A stretch of 64,000 nucleotides of DNA from Propionispira arboris (GCF_900109225.1 NZ_FNZK01000010.1:62001-126000); one strand, 5' to 3'. Counted from the stretch's first letter, positions 52,851 to 62,926 are shown. Program-made: numbers and translations. The notes: generated from the sequence alone by a model not told the origin.

Positions 52851-52942
52851 ATAAGTTCAAAAAATCACAATATAAGTTCATAAAATAACTTACGTAATTA
52901 TGCATGTTATGACTAGTTATGCATGGAAATTAATGCTATAAT
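52851..52942 (+). promoter_or_regulatory. Promoter with two pairs of direct repeats upstream of the GltD/NfnB-like gene
   Basis: An extended -10, TGC-TATAAT (52934-52942), is preceded by TTATGCATG at 52898-52906 and again at 52917-52925 (19 bp apart) and by ATAAGTTCA at 52851-52859 and 52872-52880 (21 bp apart). The 490-bp gap 52548-53037 is AT-rich and shows no gene. Confidence 0.55.
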
Positions 52943-53037
52943 ACATTTGAATGAAGCGCTTACATAATTAAAATTTATTTTTCAAAGTTACTTAAAGGGA
53001 TATAAAGAATGTTGAATTTTAAAGAATAGAGGCGGAA

Positions 53038-54399
53038 ATGATGTCAGAGAGAGAAATTGAGTATGACCCAACTGGTTTTACATTAAAAGAAGCAATCAGC
53101 GAAGCAAAGCGCTGTTTGAATTGTGTAAAACCAGCTTGTCGCAAAGGCTGCCCAATCGAAAATGAAATCCCGGCGTTTATTAGAGAATTAGCGACGGGGA
53201 ATTTGGGACAGGCCAGTGCAGTTATCGCAAGACGCAGCAATCTCCCCGCTGTTTGCGGACGTGTTTGCCCAAGGGAAAGACAATGTGAAGGTGCCTGCGT
53301 ATTGACAGAACAAGGCAAGGGTATTAAAATCGGCAAGCTGGAACGTTTTATTGCCGATATGGATGGCGAACTTGAAATAACACCACTGCCAAAGCTTTGG
53401 GATGAAAAAGGGCGTGTTGCGGTGATTGGGTCCGGCCCGGCGGGACTCACTGTGGCGGGAGATTTAGCCAAAGATGGTTTTAGAGTGCGGGTATTTGATG
53501 CTCAGGCAGAACCCGGTGGGGTTTTAATGTATGGAATTCCAGCTTTTCGTTTGCCCAAAGATGTTGTGCGACGGGAAATTCATAAAATAGAAAAATTAGG
53601 AGTTCAGTTCAAAACCAATATAATGATTGGTGAAGCACTGACCTTAGATGATATATTTAAAGAAGGTTTTGATGCAATTTTTATTGGGACGGGTAATGCA
53701 ATGGCTAAAACACTTAATATTGAGGGACAGCATTTAACAGGTGTTTTGCAGGCGACCTATCTTTTACAAATGGTGTCACTGGCAAATCAAGGCAGTGTTG
53801 ACAAAGATGAAATACCTGTGCAGGAAGGTGATCATGTTGTAATCATTGGGGCTGGTAATACGGCTATGGACGCAGCTAGAACTGCGAAACGACAGCATGC
53901 TGCTACGGTTACGGTAGTTTGCCGTGATGCCGAAGGGAAAATGGCAGCACTGCCATCGGAAATACAAGTTGCTAAAGATGAAGGCGTAAACTTTATTCCG
54001 TTGCGGAATCCTTGTCAGCTTATGGGAGATACTTGTGTTACCGGGGTTGAGTGTGAAATCCGTGCGATTAAGGTTCCTGGTGAAAAACCGGAAGGCACTG
54101 GTGTTAAGGAAATCATTCCGGCAAACAAGGTAATTATTGCAATCGGTCAAAAGCCGGCTCGACGTATTATAGGAACGACGAAGGGCATCGAAGTGGACCC
54201 GGGTGGTTGTGTAGTCACCCAGGATCGTCCTTATGGAATGACAACACGCCGCGGTGTATTTTCCGGCGGCGATGTGGCTCATGGTGCGGCAACGGTCGTT
54301 ATCGCGATGAAAGATGCCAAGAAAGTTGCGATGGGGATTGAACAGTATGTTGAAGCGAAAAAATTAATGGAAGAATGCGGTCTTCGCATGAAAGATTAA
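53038..54399 (+). CDS. NAD(P)-dependent oxidoreductase of the GltD/NfnB type
   Basis: 453 residues. An N-terminal Fe-S domain with Cys groups CLNCVKPACRKGCP and CGRVCPRERQCEGAC (about 22-85) is followed by FAD-binding GSGPAGLTVAGDLAKDG and NAD(P)-binding GAGNTAMDAARTA. This is the layout of the glutamate synthase small subunit and of the NfnB subunit of electron-bifurcating NADH:ferredoxin NADP oxidoreductase. Neither gltA nor nfnA is adjacent, so the protein may act alone or with a partner elsewhere. RBS GAGGCGG precedes ATG 53038 (53041 possible). Confidence 0.88.
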   Translation: MMSEREIEYDPTGFTLKEAISEAKRCLNCVKPACRKGCPIENEIPAFIRELATGNLGQASAVIARRSNLPAVCGRVCPRERQCEGACVLTEQGKGIKIGKLERFIADMDGELEITPLPKLWDEKGRVAVIGSGPAGLTVAGDLAKDGFRVRVFDAQAEPGGVLMYGIPAFRLPKDVVRREIHKIEKLGVQFKTNIMIGEALTLDDIFKEGFDAIFIGTGNAMAKTLNIEGQHLTGVLQATYLLQMVSLANQGSVDKDEIPVQEGDHVVIIGAGNTAMDAARTAKRQHAATVTVVCRDAEGKMAALPSEIQVAKDEGVNFIPLRNPCQLMGDTCVTGVECEIRAIKVPGEKPEGTGVKEIIPANKVIIAIGQKPARRIIGTTKGIEVDPGGCVVTQDRPYGMTTRRGVFSGGDVAHGAATVVIAMKDAKKVAMGIEQYVEAKKLMEECGLRMKD

Positions 54400-54403
54400 A
54401 CAT

Positions 54404-54448
54404 AAAAAACGAAGCTGTGATCGATTGATCGCAGCTTCGTTTTTTTTA
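54404..54448. terminator. Bidirectional terminator between the oxidoreductase and cydC
   Basis: AAAAAACGAAGCTG and CAGCTTCGTTTTTT with an inner GATC/GATC pair. A-rich and T-rich flanks suit both convergent genes. Confidence 0.93.
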
Positions 54449-56170
54449 TAGAGCGCGCTGGTAAGTTAGCATGGTGCTGAACTCACCCTTTTTACGGAGC
54501 AGTTCATGATAACTTCCTTGTTCAATGACCTGACCATCTTTTAATACCATTATTCGATCCATTGAGGCAAGACCGCGCAGGTCATGTGTAATCAAAAGCA
54601 TGGTACGGTTATCGAGCGTTTTGATAATCGTATCCATAATATGTTGGGCCGTAATGGAATCCAGACTGGCTGTTGGTTCATCAAGCAGCAAAATCGGTGT
54701 TGGCCGGCAAAGTGCACGGGCGATTGCCAGACGTTGGCGCTGCCCGCCCGAGAGCTGATTGCCATCTTCACCAATATCCGTATGGATACCATTTTTTAAA
54801 GATAAAATAAAATCATGCAACTGGGCTTTTTGCAGTGCAGTCAGAATTTCTGCTTCCGTGCAGTCAGGATACAAAATTCGGAAGTTATCGGCAATGGTTC
54901 CCTGGAAAATATATGTATTTTGTGTGATAGCACGAAATGCTTGACGGACAGTTTCTCCAGTCATGGCATCATAAGGAACGTTATTTAGATAGAGCATACC
55001 AAAATTTTGCTCCCACAGCCGTAAAAGTAGATTAAACAGGGTACTTTTGCCACTGCCACTGGCGCCAACAATGGCGATTTTTTCACCTGCGACAATGGAA
55101 AATGAAAGATTTTTGAAAACGGGGGTGTCAGGTTTATAGAAAAAATCAAGTTTGTCAATCAGCAGTGCTTTATTGCCTTGGCAGTTCGGATGGGTCTTTG
55201 CCGTGGGATGTAAGGCAATATCAAGCTGGCTGATTTTAAATAGATTTTTTGCTGCATCCAAACCGGCTAAACAATAGTGCCATACCGAAGGCAGGGGCAG
55301 GACTGCTTCAAAAGAACTCTGGACGGCAAGAGTGAAGACAGCCAAATGAATGCCGCTGATTTGATTTGAGCGCACTAAAGGAATTAAGCAGGCTAAGATA
55401 GCAAGTAAAGTCCAATTGGCGATGAGATCGGCACCTGCATCGGCTAAAGCGGTGGTGCGAAAAACTTTGCGCTCCTGGGTGGTGATTTGACTTGCTATCC
55501 TTTGATTGATGGCGAATTTTTTCTCATCATAATGGAAAACTTTTATGTCATTTAAGCCATGAATTATATCAATACATTCACTTTTATAAATACCTTTTGC
55601 TTCTCTTAAATAAGTGCTTCCTGAACGATTGAAATGATAAGCAAGGTAAGGGAGACCCAGTCCTATCATAATAAAGGCCATAATGAGCCAGATCGCGGCT
55701 GTCGGACTATAGAAAAAAAGTATACCTGAGATCGTTGCCAGGGTTAATACAGCGGTAAGCGGTGGTGACAGCACTCGTAGATAAAAGTCTTTTAATACGT
55801 CGATTTCTTCAATGAGCAGGCCAAAAAGTTCACCACTTTTATAACCGACAAGTTTTGCGGGGGCAATTTTCTCTAAACACGCATAACAAAAGATACGTAA
55901 GTTTGTTAAAATACGAAATGTGGCATCATGCGAAATATAGCGCTCAGCGTAGCGTAACACAGCTCGTGAGATACCAAAAAAGCGTACCGCGACAATTGCA
56001 ATCGATAATTCATAAATCATCGGATGTAAGGCCGCTCGGGCAATTAGATAAGCCGCGGATGCCATGAGTCCGATTGAAGTAAGCATACAGAGCCAGGCAG
56101 CCAATAAAGCAAGCAGCATGGTCGGTAATGCCGGGGCAAAAAGCTTCAACAATGTTATACATGTTTTCAT
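54446..56170 (-). CDS. cydC: ABC transporter subunit CydC (cytochrome bd assembly)
   Basis: 574 residues: an N-terminal six-helix exporter domain and a C-terminal ATPase (Walker A GASGSGKSTLF, signature QLSGGQRQRLAIARAL, Walker B ILLLDEPTASLD). With CydD it forms the heterodimeric heme/thiol exporter-type transporter needed for cytochrome bd assembly. Its ATG overlaps the cydD stop by 4 bp, and it is the last gene of cydABDC. Confidence 0.93.
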   Translation of the reverse strand: MKTCITLLKLFAPALPTMLLALLAAWLCMLTSIGLMASAAYLIARAALHPMIYELSIAIVAVRFFGISRAVLRYAERYISHDATFRILTNLRIFCYACLEKIAPAKLVGYKSGELFGLLIEEIDVLKDFYLRVLSPPLTAVLTLATISGILFFYSPTAAIWLIMAFIMIGLGLPYLAYHFNRSGSTYLREAKGIYKSECIDIIHGLNDIKVFHYDEKKFAINQRIASQITTQERKVFRTTALADAGADLIANWTLLAILACLIPLVRSNQISGIHLAVFTLAVQSSFEAVLPLPSVWHYCLAGLDAAKNLFKISQLDIALHPTAKTHPNCQGNKALLIDKLDFFYKPDTPVFKNLSFSIVAGEKIAIVGASGSGKSTLFNLLLRLWEQNFGMLYLNNVPYDAMTGETVRQAFRAITQNTYIFQGTIADNFRILYPDCTEAEILTALQKAQLHDFILSLKNGIHTDIGEDGNQLSGGQRQRLAIARALCRPTPILLLDEPTASLDSITAQHIMDTIIKTLDNRTMLLITHDLRGLASMDRIMVLKDGQVIEQGSYHELLRKKGEFSTMLTYQRAL

Positions 56171-57897
56171 AGGTTCCTCCGATCGGCAGCTGTCATAGTG
56201 AAATAGCGACCACCTTTTTGCAGTAATTCGGCGTGGGTACCGCTTTCCACAAGTTGACCCTTTTCGATGACAAGGATTTTGTCGGCCTTTTTTACAGAGT
56301 CTAAGCGATGGGCAATCGTAAGTACAGTTTTTTTATACGTTAGATCTGCAACGGACTGGGCGATGATTTTTTCTGTTTTTGTATCAAGTCCAGTGGTCAT
56401 TTCATCAAGTAAGATAAGCGGGGCATCTTGAAGAAAAGCCCGGGCAATTGCGATGCGGCGCATCTGTCCGCCGCTGAGTGGCTGTCCGCCATCACCAAGC
56501 TTGGTTTGATAAGCCTCTGGCAAAGTTAGAATGAATTCATGGATAGCGGCCGCTTTGGCGGCCGCTATGACATCATTTTCGTCAGCTACCGTGTTTCCAA
56601 GAACGATGTTATCAAAGACCGATGCACTAAAAATATGCGGCATTTGTGGAACATAAGCGATGCGGCTGCGCCAATATACTGGATCAATGGAACAAAGCGA
56701 AAGATCATTAATTTTAATTTCACCCTTCTGTGGTTGTACCAATTGGAGCAGCAACTGGAAAATAGTTGATTTTCCCGCACCGCTGCCGCCAACAATGGCG
56801 ATATGTTTTCCGGCTTCAATCGAAAAGGTGAGACCGCGCAGGGCAATTTCGCGTTCTTGTTGATAACGAAACGAGATATCTTCGAATTGAATCGAAAAAG
56901 GAACGGTAGTTTTTTCGATTCGCTGTAGGTTTGTGTGGGGAATATTCAGTGGCTTTTTTAAAATCCGATAGATCTGATCCGCCGCCGTAGTTGCTGTCAT
57001 CGCTGCATGGAAAGCAGCTCCGCTTTGCCTGAGCGGTTGATAAAATTCTGGTGCAAGCAGCAATACTAAAAAAGCAGTTTCAAACGCCAGATTCCCCTGC
57101 AATAAGCGCAGACCAATGCCAATGGCGATCAGGGCAATGCTTAGTGTTGAGATTAATTCCAAAACAAAAGAGGATAAAAATGCCAAACGGAGAACTTTGA
57201 GGGTAGCATCACGAAAATCGTTGCTCAAGCGAGTGACTTCTTTGATTTGATTTATACTTTGATTAAAAATCTTTAGGGTAGTAAGTCCTTCTAACAATTC
57301 AAGAAAATGGATGCTTAAGGTGGAAAGTGTTTTCCATTGTTTGGCATTCGCATTGCCGGCCAAGCGACCGATTAACATCATAAATAAAGGAATAAGCGGT
57401 GCTGTCAGGCAAAAAAGTAAAGCGGAAATCCAATCCATCGGTAAAACCGCTACTAAAATCAGCGGTGGGATTATGCCTACTGTAACGACTTGTGGTAAAA
57501 ACTTTGTGAAATAATCATCGAGTCCTTCAATTCCATTCGTGAATAATGTAACTAAGTCTCCAGTTTTTTCCTGTGACATTTCTTCGGGACCGACTGTTAC
57601 GATATGATTAAGCAGGCGATTGCGCAGCTTTTGCTGGATAGACAAGGATATGTCATGTGCAGTCAGCTGATTTTGCCAACGGACGAAGGCTTTGGCAAAC
57701 ATAAGGAAAAGCAGCATCGCAAAAAACGGTGCTGCTTCCTTCAAATTCATGTCTGCGAGAAAAACTCCGTTGATGATCTTCATGAGTGCATACGCAATGC
57801 TGATTGTGCAAACAGCATTTGTGATACTAAGCATAAAGAGCAGAACAAATTTCTTTTTATAGGGTTTTATTTCTTTGATTAAATGTTTATTAAGCAT
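56167..57897 (-). CDS. cydD: ABC transporter subunit CydD (cytochrome bd assembly)
   Basis: 576 residues with six membrane segments followed by an ATPase domain (Walker A GGSGAGKSTIF, signature PLSGGQMRRIAIARAF, Walker B ILLDEMTTGLD). It pairs with CydC encoded next. It follows cydB by 3 bp. The Walker B region has EMTT in place of the commoner EPT. Confidence 0.92.
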   Translation of the reverse strand: MLNKHLIKEIKPYKKKFVLLFMLSITNAVCTISIAYALMKIINGVFLADMNLKEAAPFFAMLLFLMFAKAFVRWQNQLTAHDISLSIQQKLRNRLLNHIVTVGPEEMSQEKTGDLVTLFTNGIEGLDDYFTKFLPQVVTVGIIPPLILVAVLPMDWISALLFCLTAPLIPLFMMLIGRLAGNANAKQWKTLSTLSIHFLELLEGLTTLKIFNQSINQIKEVTRLSNDFRDATLKVLRLAFLSSFVLELISTLSIALIAIGIGLRLLQGNLAFETAFLVLLLAPEFYQPLRQSGAAFHAAMTATTAADQIYRILKKPLNIPHTNLQRIEKTTVPFSIQFEDISFRYQQEREIALRGLTFSIEAGKHIAIVGGSGAGKSTIFQLLLQLVQPQKGEIKINDLSLCSIDPVYWRSRIAYVPQMPHIFSASVFDNIVLGNTVADENDVIAAAKAAAIHEFILTLPEAYQTKLGDGGQPLSGGQMRRIAIARAFLQDAPLILLDEMTTGLDTKTEKIIAQSVADLTYKKTVLTIAHRLDSVKKADKILVIEKGQLVESGTHAELLQKGGRYFTMTAADRRNL

Positions 57898-57900
57898 AAA

Positions 57901-58908
57901 TTAATACTCCAAATGTTTCCCAGAAACGCGCTTGCGGAAAATCCAATACGTCCAGCCTTGATAAATCAATACGATAGGTACAAGTACAAGTGCGGCTACT
58001 GTCATGATACCTAAAGTATACTGTGAAGATGACGCATTGTAAATAGTTAAGCTCCAATCCGGATTGAGGCTCGATACCATGAGTCTTGGAAAAAGACCGG
58101 CAAAGAAAGCAAGTGTTGTAAAAACAATGGCCAAAGAACTTAACACAAAGGCCGGTACATATTTTTCAGTAAAAACGCAGCCGTAACTGGCAAGAAAAAC
58201 AATGGCTGCTGCACATAGTGAACTAGCAGCCAGCATACTGGAAAATAGACTTGTATTTGTATAAGTTAAAATCATACAGAGGACAAATACCAAAGCAGCT
58301 GGTATTCCTATTTTTTGTGCCATTTGGCGAAGCGCAGCTATCGTTTTGGCTGATTCAACACGAAGCATCAAAAATACAGCTCCGTGGAAGGTGAAGACCA
58401 ATACGAAAGTCAAGCCGCCGACGATTGTATAAGGTGTTAACAAATCAAAAAAAGTGCCAGTATAAATCATTTTTTCATTAATTGCCAAACCTTGGATCAA
58501 ATTGGTTACGGCGACACCCCACAGTAATGCGGGAACAGCACTGCCGAAAAATATCATCCAATCCCAAAAGCTGCGCCAGCTTTTGTTTTCATGTTTGCTG
58601 CGAAATTCAAATGATACACCACGCATGATAAGTGCCAGCAGCATCAAAAATAATGCCAAATAAAAGGTACTGAACATCGTTGCATATACATGAGGGAATG
58701 CGGCAAATAATGCACCGCCAGCTGTAATCATCCAAACTTCGTTACCATCCCAGACTGGACCGATTGTGTTGATGATGATACGGCGTTCCTGATCTGTTTT
58801 TGCGATAAATGGTAATAAGATTCCAACACCGTAGTCAAAGCCTTCCAAAAAGAAAAAGCCGATGAATAAAACAGTGATTAAAACAAACCAAATAATAGTG
58901 AGATCCAT
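57901..58908 (-). CDS. cydB: Cytochrome bd oxidase subunit II
   Basis: 335 residues, about eight membrane segments. FFLEGFDYGVGILLPF and GPVWDGNEVWMITAGGALFA are hallmark CydB sequences. It supports the hemes held by subunit I and lets the enzyme reduce oxygen with quinol. ATG 58908 overlaps the cydA stop (TAATG). Confidence 0.97.
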   Translation of the reverse strand: MDLTIIWFVLITVLFIGFFFLEGFDYGVGILLPFIAKTDQERRIIINTIGPVWDGNEVWMITAGGALFAAFPHVYATMFSTFYLALFLMLLALIMRGVSFEFRSKHENKSWRSFWDWMIFFGSAVPALLWGVAVTNLIQGLAINEKMIYTGTFFDLLTPYTIVGGLTFVLVFTFHGAVFLMLRVESAKTIAALRQMAQKIGIPAALVFVLCMILTYTNTSLFSSMLAASSLCAAAIVFLASYGCVFTEKYVPAFVLSSLAIVFTTLAFFAGLFPRLMVSSLNPDWSLTIYNASSSQYTLGIMTVAALVLVPIVLIYQGWTYWIFRKRVSGKHLEY

Positions 58909-60263
58909 TATGCAGCACTCCTTTCTTTAGGAACTTCAGGACCTTTTTTTATAAACTTCAAAATGATATAAATTGTGACAATGGCCAAAGCAAAATATAC
59001 AACAGTGAAGCCAATTAAAGAAATCCAAACTTCAGTCGGAGTGATATTCTGCGATACGGCATTGGCTACTTTTTGTAACCCGACAACCATCCAGGGTTGT
59101 CGCCCGCCTTCTGTGATATACCAGCCGGTTGAATTCGAGATAAACGGCAGTGGAAGTATGACGATTAATGCTTTTAATAATACAGGGCAGGCTTCAATTT
59201 TATTTTTAAAAGCTAAAAGTCCGCCCACTAGAACTAAACCAGTCATGATGAGACCTGCTAAAATCATGATTCTGAAACTCCAGAACAGACCCGTGACGTC
59301 CGGTATGTAATTGCCGGGCCCATATTGCTTTTCAGCAGCGGCCTGCAGAGGTTTGATACCTTTTATTTCTCCTTTTGGTTCATTATAGACCAAAAAAGAA
59401 AGTACATTTGGTATTTCGATATTTGATGAATTTGTCTGTGTTTTTGTGTTGACGTCAGCATAGACCGTAAATGGTGCAGGGTCTTGCGTTTCCCATAATG
59501 CTTCTACAGATGCCAGCTTCATAGGTTGTGCTTTACCAATATATTGTGCTTGCAAATGACCGGTTCCCATAACTGCGACTAAACCAAGCAAGGAATAGAT
59601 GATGCCGGCTTTTAAAGAAATACGAAACGTTTCAAGATGCTTTTGTTTGAGCAATTGATACGCACTCACCGAAACAATGAGTATTCCACTGGTTACAATA
59701 CCAGAAGATATGGTATGGCTAAGTTGACCAAAGACATACGAATTTGTAAGTAATGCTAGAAAATCTGTCATTTCAGCGCGTCCGTTATTGATAATAAAAC
59801 CAACAGGATGCTGCATAAATGAATTTGCTACTAAGATCCAATAAGAGGATAAACTACTGGCAAAAGCAACGAGCCAGATTGTTAAACAATGGATTTTCTT
59901 TGGCAGCTTATCCCAGCTAAAAATCCATACTCCTAAAAAGATTGATTCTAGAAAGAATGCACTGAGTGCTTCAAGAGCCAGTGGGGCACCAAAAATATCA
60001 CCCATAAATCGCGAATATTCCGACCAATTCATGCCGAAATGAAATTCTTGAACAATCCCGGTAACAACACCCATGGCAAAGGTTACAAGGAAAATTTTAC
60101 CCCAAAAATGGGTAAGTTCGAGGCAGCGTTGATTGTCTGTCTTCACATAACAAGTTTCTAAAAGTGCAATGAAAATCGTGAGTCCCAACGTTAATGGGAT
60201 GAATAAAAAATGATAGATTGTTGTGATTGCAAACTGCCAACGTGATAAGGTTACTACATCCAT
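58908..60263 (-). CDS. cydA: Cytochrome bd oxidase subunit I
   Basis: 451 residues from ATG 60263 (MDVVTLSRWQFAITTIYHF), chosen because AAAGGAGTG stands just before it; an in-frame start at 60332 is upstream of the likely transcription start. His in TTIYHFLFIPLTLG is a heme b595 ligand candidate, NGRAEMTDFLA and the quinol-site motif GWYITEGGRQPWMV are conserved. The enzyme is a high-affinity oxygen-scavenging quinol oxidase in the cytoplasmic membrane. Its presence beside oxygen-sensitive enzymes points to oxygen protection. Confidence 0.96.
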   Translation of the reverse strand: MDVVTLSRWQFAITTIYHFLFIPLTLGLTIFIALLETCYVKTDNQRCLELTHFWGKIFLVTFAMGVVTGIVQEFHFGMNWSEYSRFMGDIFGAPLALEALSAFFLESIFLGVWIFSWDKLPKKIHCLTIWLVAFASSLSSYWILVANSFMQHPVGFIINNGRAEMTDFLALLTNSYVFGQLSHTISSGIVTSGILIVSVSAYQLLKQKHLETFRISLKAGIIYSLLGLVAVMGTGHLQAQYIGKAQPMKLASVEALWETQDPAPFTVYADVNTKTQTNSSNIEIPNVLSFLVYNEPKGEIKGIKPLQAAAEKQYGPGNYIPDVTGLFWSFRIMILAGLIMTGLVLVGGLLAFKNKIEACPVLLKALIVILPLPFISNSTGWYITEGGRQPWMVVGLQKVANAVSQNITPTEVWISLIGFTVVYFALAIVTIYIILKFIKKGPEVPKERSAA

Positions 60264-60303
60264 ACAATTCACTCCTTTGAAGATATTAGACTTGCATATA
60301 ATA

Positions 60304-60332
60304 ATTATAGAGCACTCTATTACGAAATACAA
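60304..60332 (-). promoter_or_regulatory. Predicted cydA promoter with palindrome over the -10
   Basis: On the minus strand TTGTAT (60332-60327), 17-bp spacer and TATAAT (60309-60304). ATAGAGCACTCTAT (60307-60320) is a perfect palindrome that overlaps the -10 box, a likely repressor site. It is unlike the Rex consensus as I know it. Confidence 0.6.
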
Positions 60333-60382
60333 TAAAAATTATCTATAAATATGAATTATTGAAAAGACTGTACAAAAAATAG

Positions 60383-60422
60383 CACATTTTCTATGAATTA
60401 TTTCAAAGAAAATGTGCTATAA
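60383..60422 (-). terminator. Terminator of the copper operon
   Basis: ATAGCACATTTTCT and AGAAAATGTGCTAT form a 14-bp stem, and on the minus strand T6 follows. Confidence 0.85.
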
Positions 60423-60440
60423 GTAAATTAAGATTTTGGA

Positions 60441-60647
60441 TTAACCTTGGATACCGACCACGTCGTAGCCTTCTTCTTCAATCGCTGCTTTAATAGAGGC
60501 ATCGTCAGCACTGCCTTCAATTAGAGCATATTTACCAGAGAGATTTATTTCTTTCACTTCGGTTACACCAGCAAGTTTTGTCAATGCATCTTTTACATGA
60601 GCGGTACAATGTGCGCAGCTCATGCCTTCGATTAAAATCTTTTTCAT
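60441..60647 (-). CDS. copZ: Copper chaperone (heavy-metal-associated domain protein)
   Basis: About 68 residues from ATG 60647, behind GGTGG; an in-frame start 12 nt upstream would overlap that RBS. A single HMA domain with metal motif GMSCAHCTAHV. It carries Cu(I) in the cytoplasm to the ATPase encoded 45 bp upstream in the same operon. Confidence 0.93.
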   Translation of the reverse strand: MKKILIEGMSCAHCTAHVKDALTKLAGVTEVKEINLSGKYALIEGSADDASIKAAIEEEGYDVVGIQG

Positions 60648-60692
60648 GGAACAGACCACCTTTTTTATTATTTTATTTATAATATGGATTTA

Positions 60693-62909
60693 TTATGCGT
60701 GAAAATTACGGAGCCTTAAAGCATTTGCTAAAACGGATACGGAGCTTAAACTCATTGCGGCTGCAGCGATCATGGGGTTTAAGAGAGGCCCGCCAAATAC
60801 ATGGAGTATACCCATAGCTACGGGTATACCGAGTATGTTATAAGCAAAAGCCCAAAAGAGATTTTCCTTGATGTTTTTCATTGTAGCTTGGCTGAGCTTG
60901 ATGGCTGTAGCAACATCCATCAGGTCACTATGCATCAAAATGATATTGGCACTTTCAATGGCAACATCCGTTCCGGAACCGATCGCAATACCTATATCTG
61001 CCTGGACGAGTGCTGGAGCATCATTGATGCCATCACCGACCATAGCGACTTTTTGACCAAGAGCCTGTAAATTTTTGACGGTATTGGCTTTATCTGCGGG
61101 CAAGACATCCGCAAACACGGTGTCAATGCCAACTTGGCGGGCAATTGCTTCCGCTGTTTTTTTGTTATCGCCAGTGATCATTGCCGTTTTAATATGCATC
61201 GAATGCAGTTTTTCAATCGCCGCTTTACTCGTTGGTTTTATGACATCAGCAACAGCAATGAGCCCTTTAAATTCATTGTCGATCGCAATATACATGGGTG
61301 TTTTTCCATTATCGGCTAAAGTCTCAGCCGTTTTTATTACGTCTTCGGGAATGGTGATGTTTTTTTCATACAGCCAGGGCTGATTGCCGAGGAGTATATA
61401 GTGTTTATCAATTGTTGCTTCAATTCCATAACCGGGAATCGTTTTAAAAGCAGATAGCTTTTTGAGCGTGAGGTCCTGACTTTTGGCATATTGGACAATT
61501 GCCATGCCCAGAGGGTGTTCCGACCCTTGTTCAGCACTAGCCGCAAAGGTTAAAAGAAAATCTTCGGTCATGCCGATTGGCTGAATGTCTGTGACGGTTG
61601 GTGTGCCGCTGGTAATGGTTCCGGTTTTATCAAAAACAATCGTTTGAATGGCATGAGCTGTTTCGAGTGCTTCTCCGCTTTTTATCAAAACTCCATTTTC
61701 GGCACCCTTTCCCGTACCAACCATAATAGCGGTTGGGGTTGCTAATCCTAAAGCACAGGGACAGGCAATCACTAAAACGGCAATAAAAATAGTCAGGGCA
61801 AAAATTGTAGATTCACCAGCTAACAGCCAGGCACTTGCCGCGATTAGTGCTAAAATCATAACAATGGGAACAAAATAAGCTGAAATAGTATCCGCGAGTT
61901 TAGCAATAGGCGCTTTTGAGCCTTGCGCGTCTTCAACAAGTTTGAGGATACGTGCCACGGCGGTGTCTTTCCCAACTTTTGTGGCACGATATTTGATGAA
62001 GCCTGTTTTGTTGATGCTGGCACCGATTACGGTGTCGCCAATATTTTTTGCTGCAGGAATACTTTCCCCAGTCAACATGGATTCATCAATAGCCGCACTG
62101 CCTTCAATAATTTCACCATCGACAGGCAGTTTCTCACCGGATCGTACAATCACGATATCCCCGACTTTTACTTCATCGATCGGAATGGTTTTTTCGCTGG
62201 TACTTTGAAAAATAACAGCCGTTTTTGGAACAAGCTTCATTAAGGATTGCATTGCCAGCGAGGTCTTACCTTTCGATACGGCTTCAAGATATTTGCCAAA
62301 CGTAATCAGCGTCAAAATAGTACCAGCCGATTCAAAGTAGAGGTGCATGACATATTCGACCTCACCTTGCAGGATTTTTAAGATTCCAAAGCAGCCATAG
62401 CCGATTGCTGCCAATGTGCTGACAGCTATGAGTGAGTCCATATTGGGATTCAGTGAAACCATGTTTTTTAGACCAATTGTATAATATTTATAGCCGAGGG
62501 CCATGATCGGTAGAGTTAGAAGCAGCTGCAAAAAAGCAAACGGTACGGGAGAAATCATGGGATTGATGCTTTCGGGCAAGGGAAAACCCAGCATATGACC
62601 CATTGAAACGAATAAAAGCGGTATGACAAATATAATAGAAAAAAGCAGCCGCTGTCGAATCGGTTTTACTTTATCTATGGTTTTCCCCTGTGCATCTTCA
62701 AGATTAATCAGTTTATAACCAGCTGCCGCAACAATGGTTTTGATAGAATTTGTCTGGACAAGATTTTCATCGAGTGTGATCGTTAATGTTTCAGCCGCAA
62801 AATTTACGACGGACGATTGTACGCCATCAAGTTTTTTTGTAACGCGTTCTACGCGATTGGCACAAGCTGAACAAGTCATACCTTCCACTTTAAAGGCTTT
62901 AATTTTCAT
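60693..62909 (-). CDS. copA: Copper-exporting P-type ATPase
   Basis: 738 residues. One N-terminal HMA domain (GMTCSACANRVE), eight membrane segments, the translocation motif ACPCALGLATPTA, the phosphorylated Asp in VFDKTGTITSG, the nucleotide-domain EHPLGMAIV and the hinge GDGINDAPAL. It pumps Cu(I) out of the cytoplasm. Middle gene of csoR-copA-copZ. Confidence 0.96.
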   Translation of the reverse strand: MKIKAFKVEGMTCSACANRVERVTKKLDGVQSSVVNFAAETLTITLDENLVQTNSIKTIVAAAGYKLINLEDAQGKTIDKVKPIRQRLLFSIIFVIPLLFVSMGHMLGFPLPESINPMISPVPFAFLQLLLTLPIMALGYKYYTIGLKNMVSLNPNMDSLIAVSTLAAIGYGCFGILKILQGEVEYVMHLYFESAGTILTLITFGKYLEAVSKGKTSLAMQSLMKLVPKTAVIFQSTSEKTIPIDEVKVGDIVIVRSGEKLPVDGEIIEGSAAIDESMLTGESIPAAKNIGDTVIGASINKTGFIKYRATKVGKDTAVARILKLVEDAQGSKAPIAKLADTISAYFVPIVMILALIAASAWLLAGESTIFALTIFIAVLVIACPCALGLATPTAIMVGTGKGAENGVLIKSGEALETAHAIQTIVFDKTGTITSGTPTVTDIQPIGMTEDFLLTFAASAEQGSEHPLGMAIVQYAKSQDLTLKKLSAFKTIPGYGIEATIDKHYILLGNQPWLYEKNITIPEDVIKTAETLADNGKTPMYIAIDNEFKGLIAVADVIKPTSKAAIEKLHSMHIKTAMITGDNKKTAEAIARQVGIDTVFADVLPADKANTVKNLQALGQKVAMVGDGINDAPALVQADIGIAIGSGTDVAIESANIILMHSDLMDVATAIKLSQATMKNIKENLFWAFAYNILGIPVAMGILHVFGGPLLNPMIAAAAMSLSSVSVLANALRLRNFHA

Positions 62910-62926
62910 ACAGAATCCTTCTTTCT

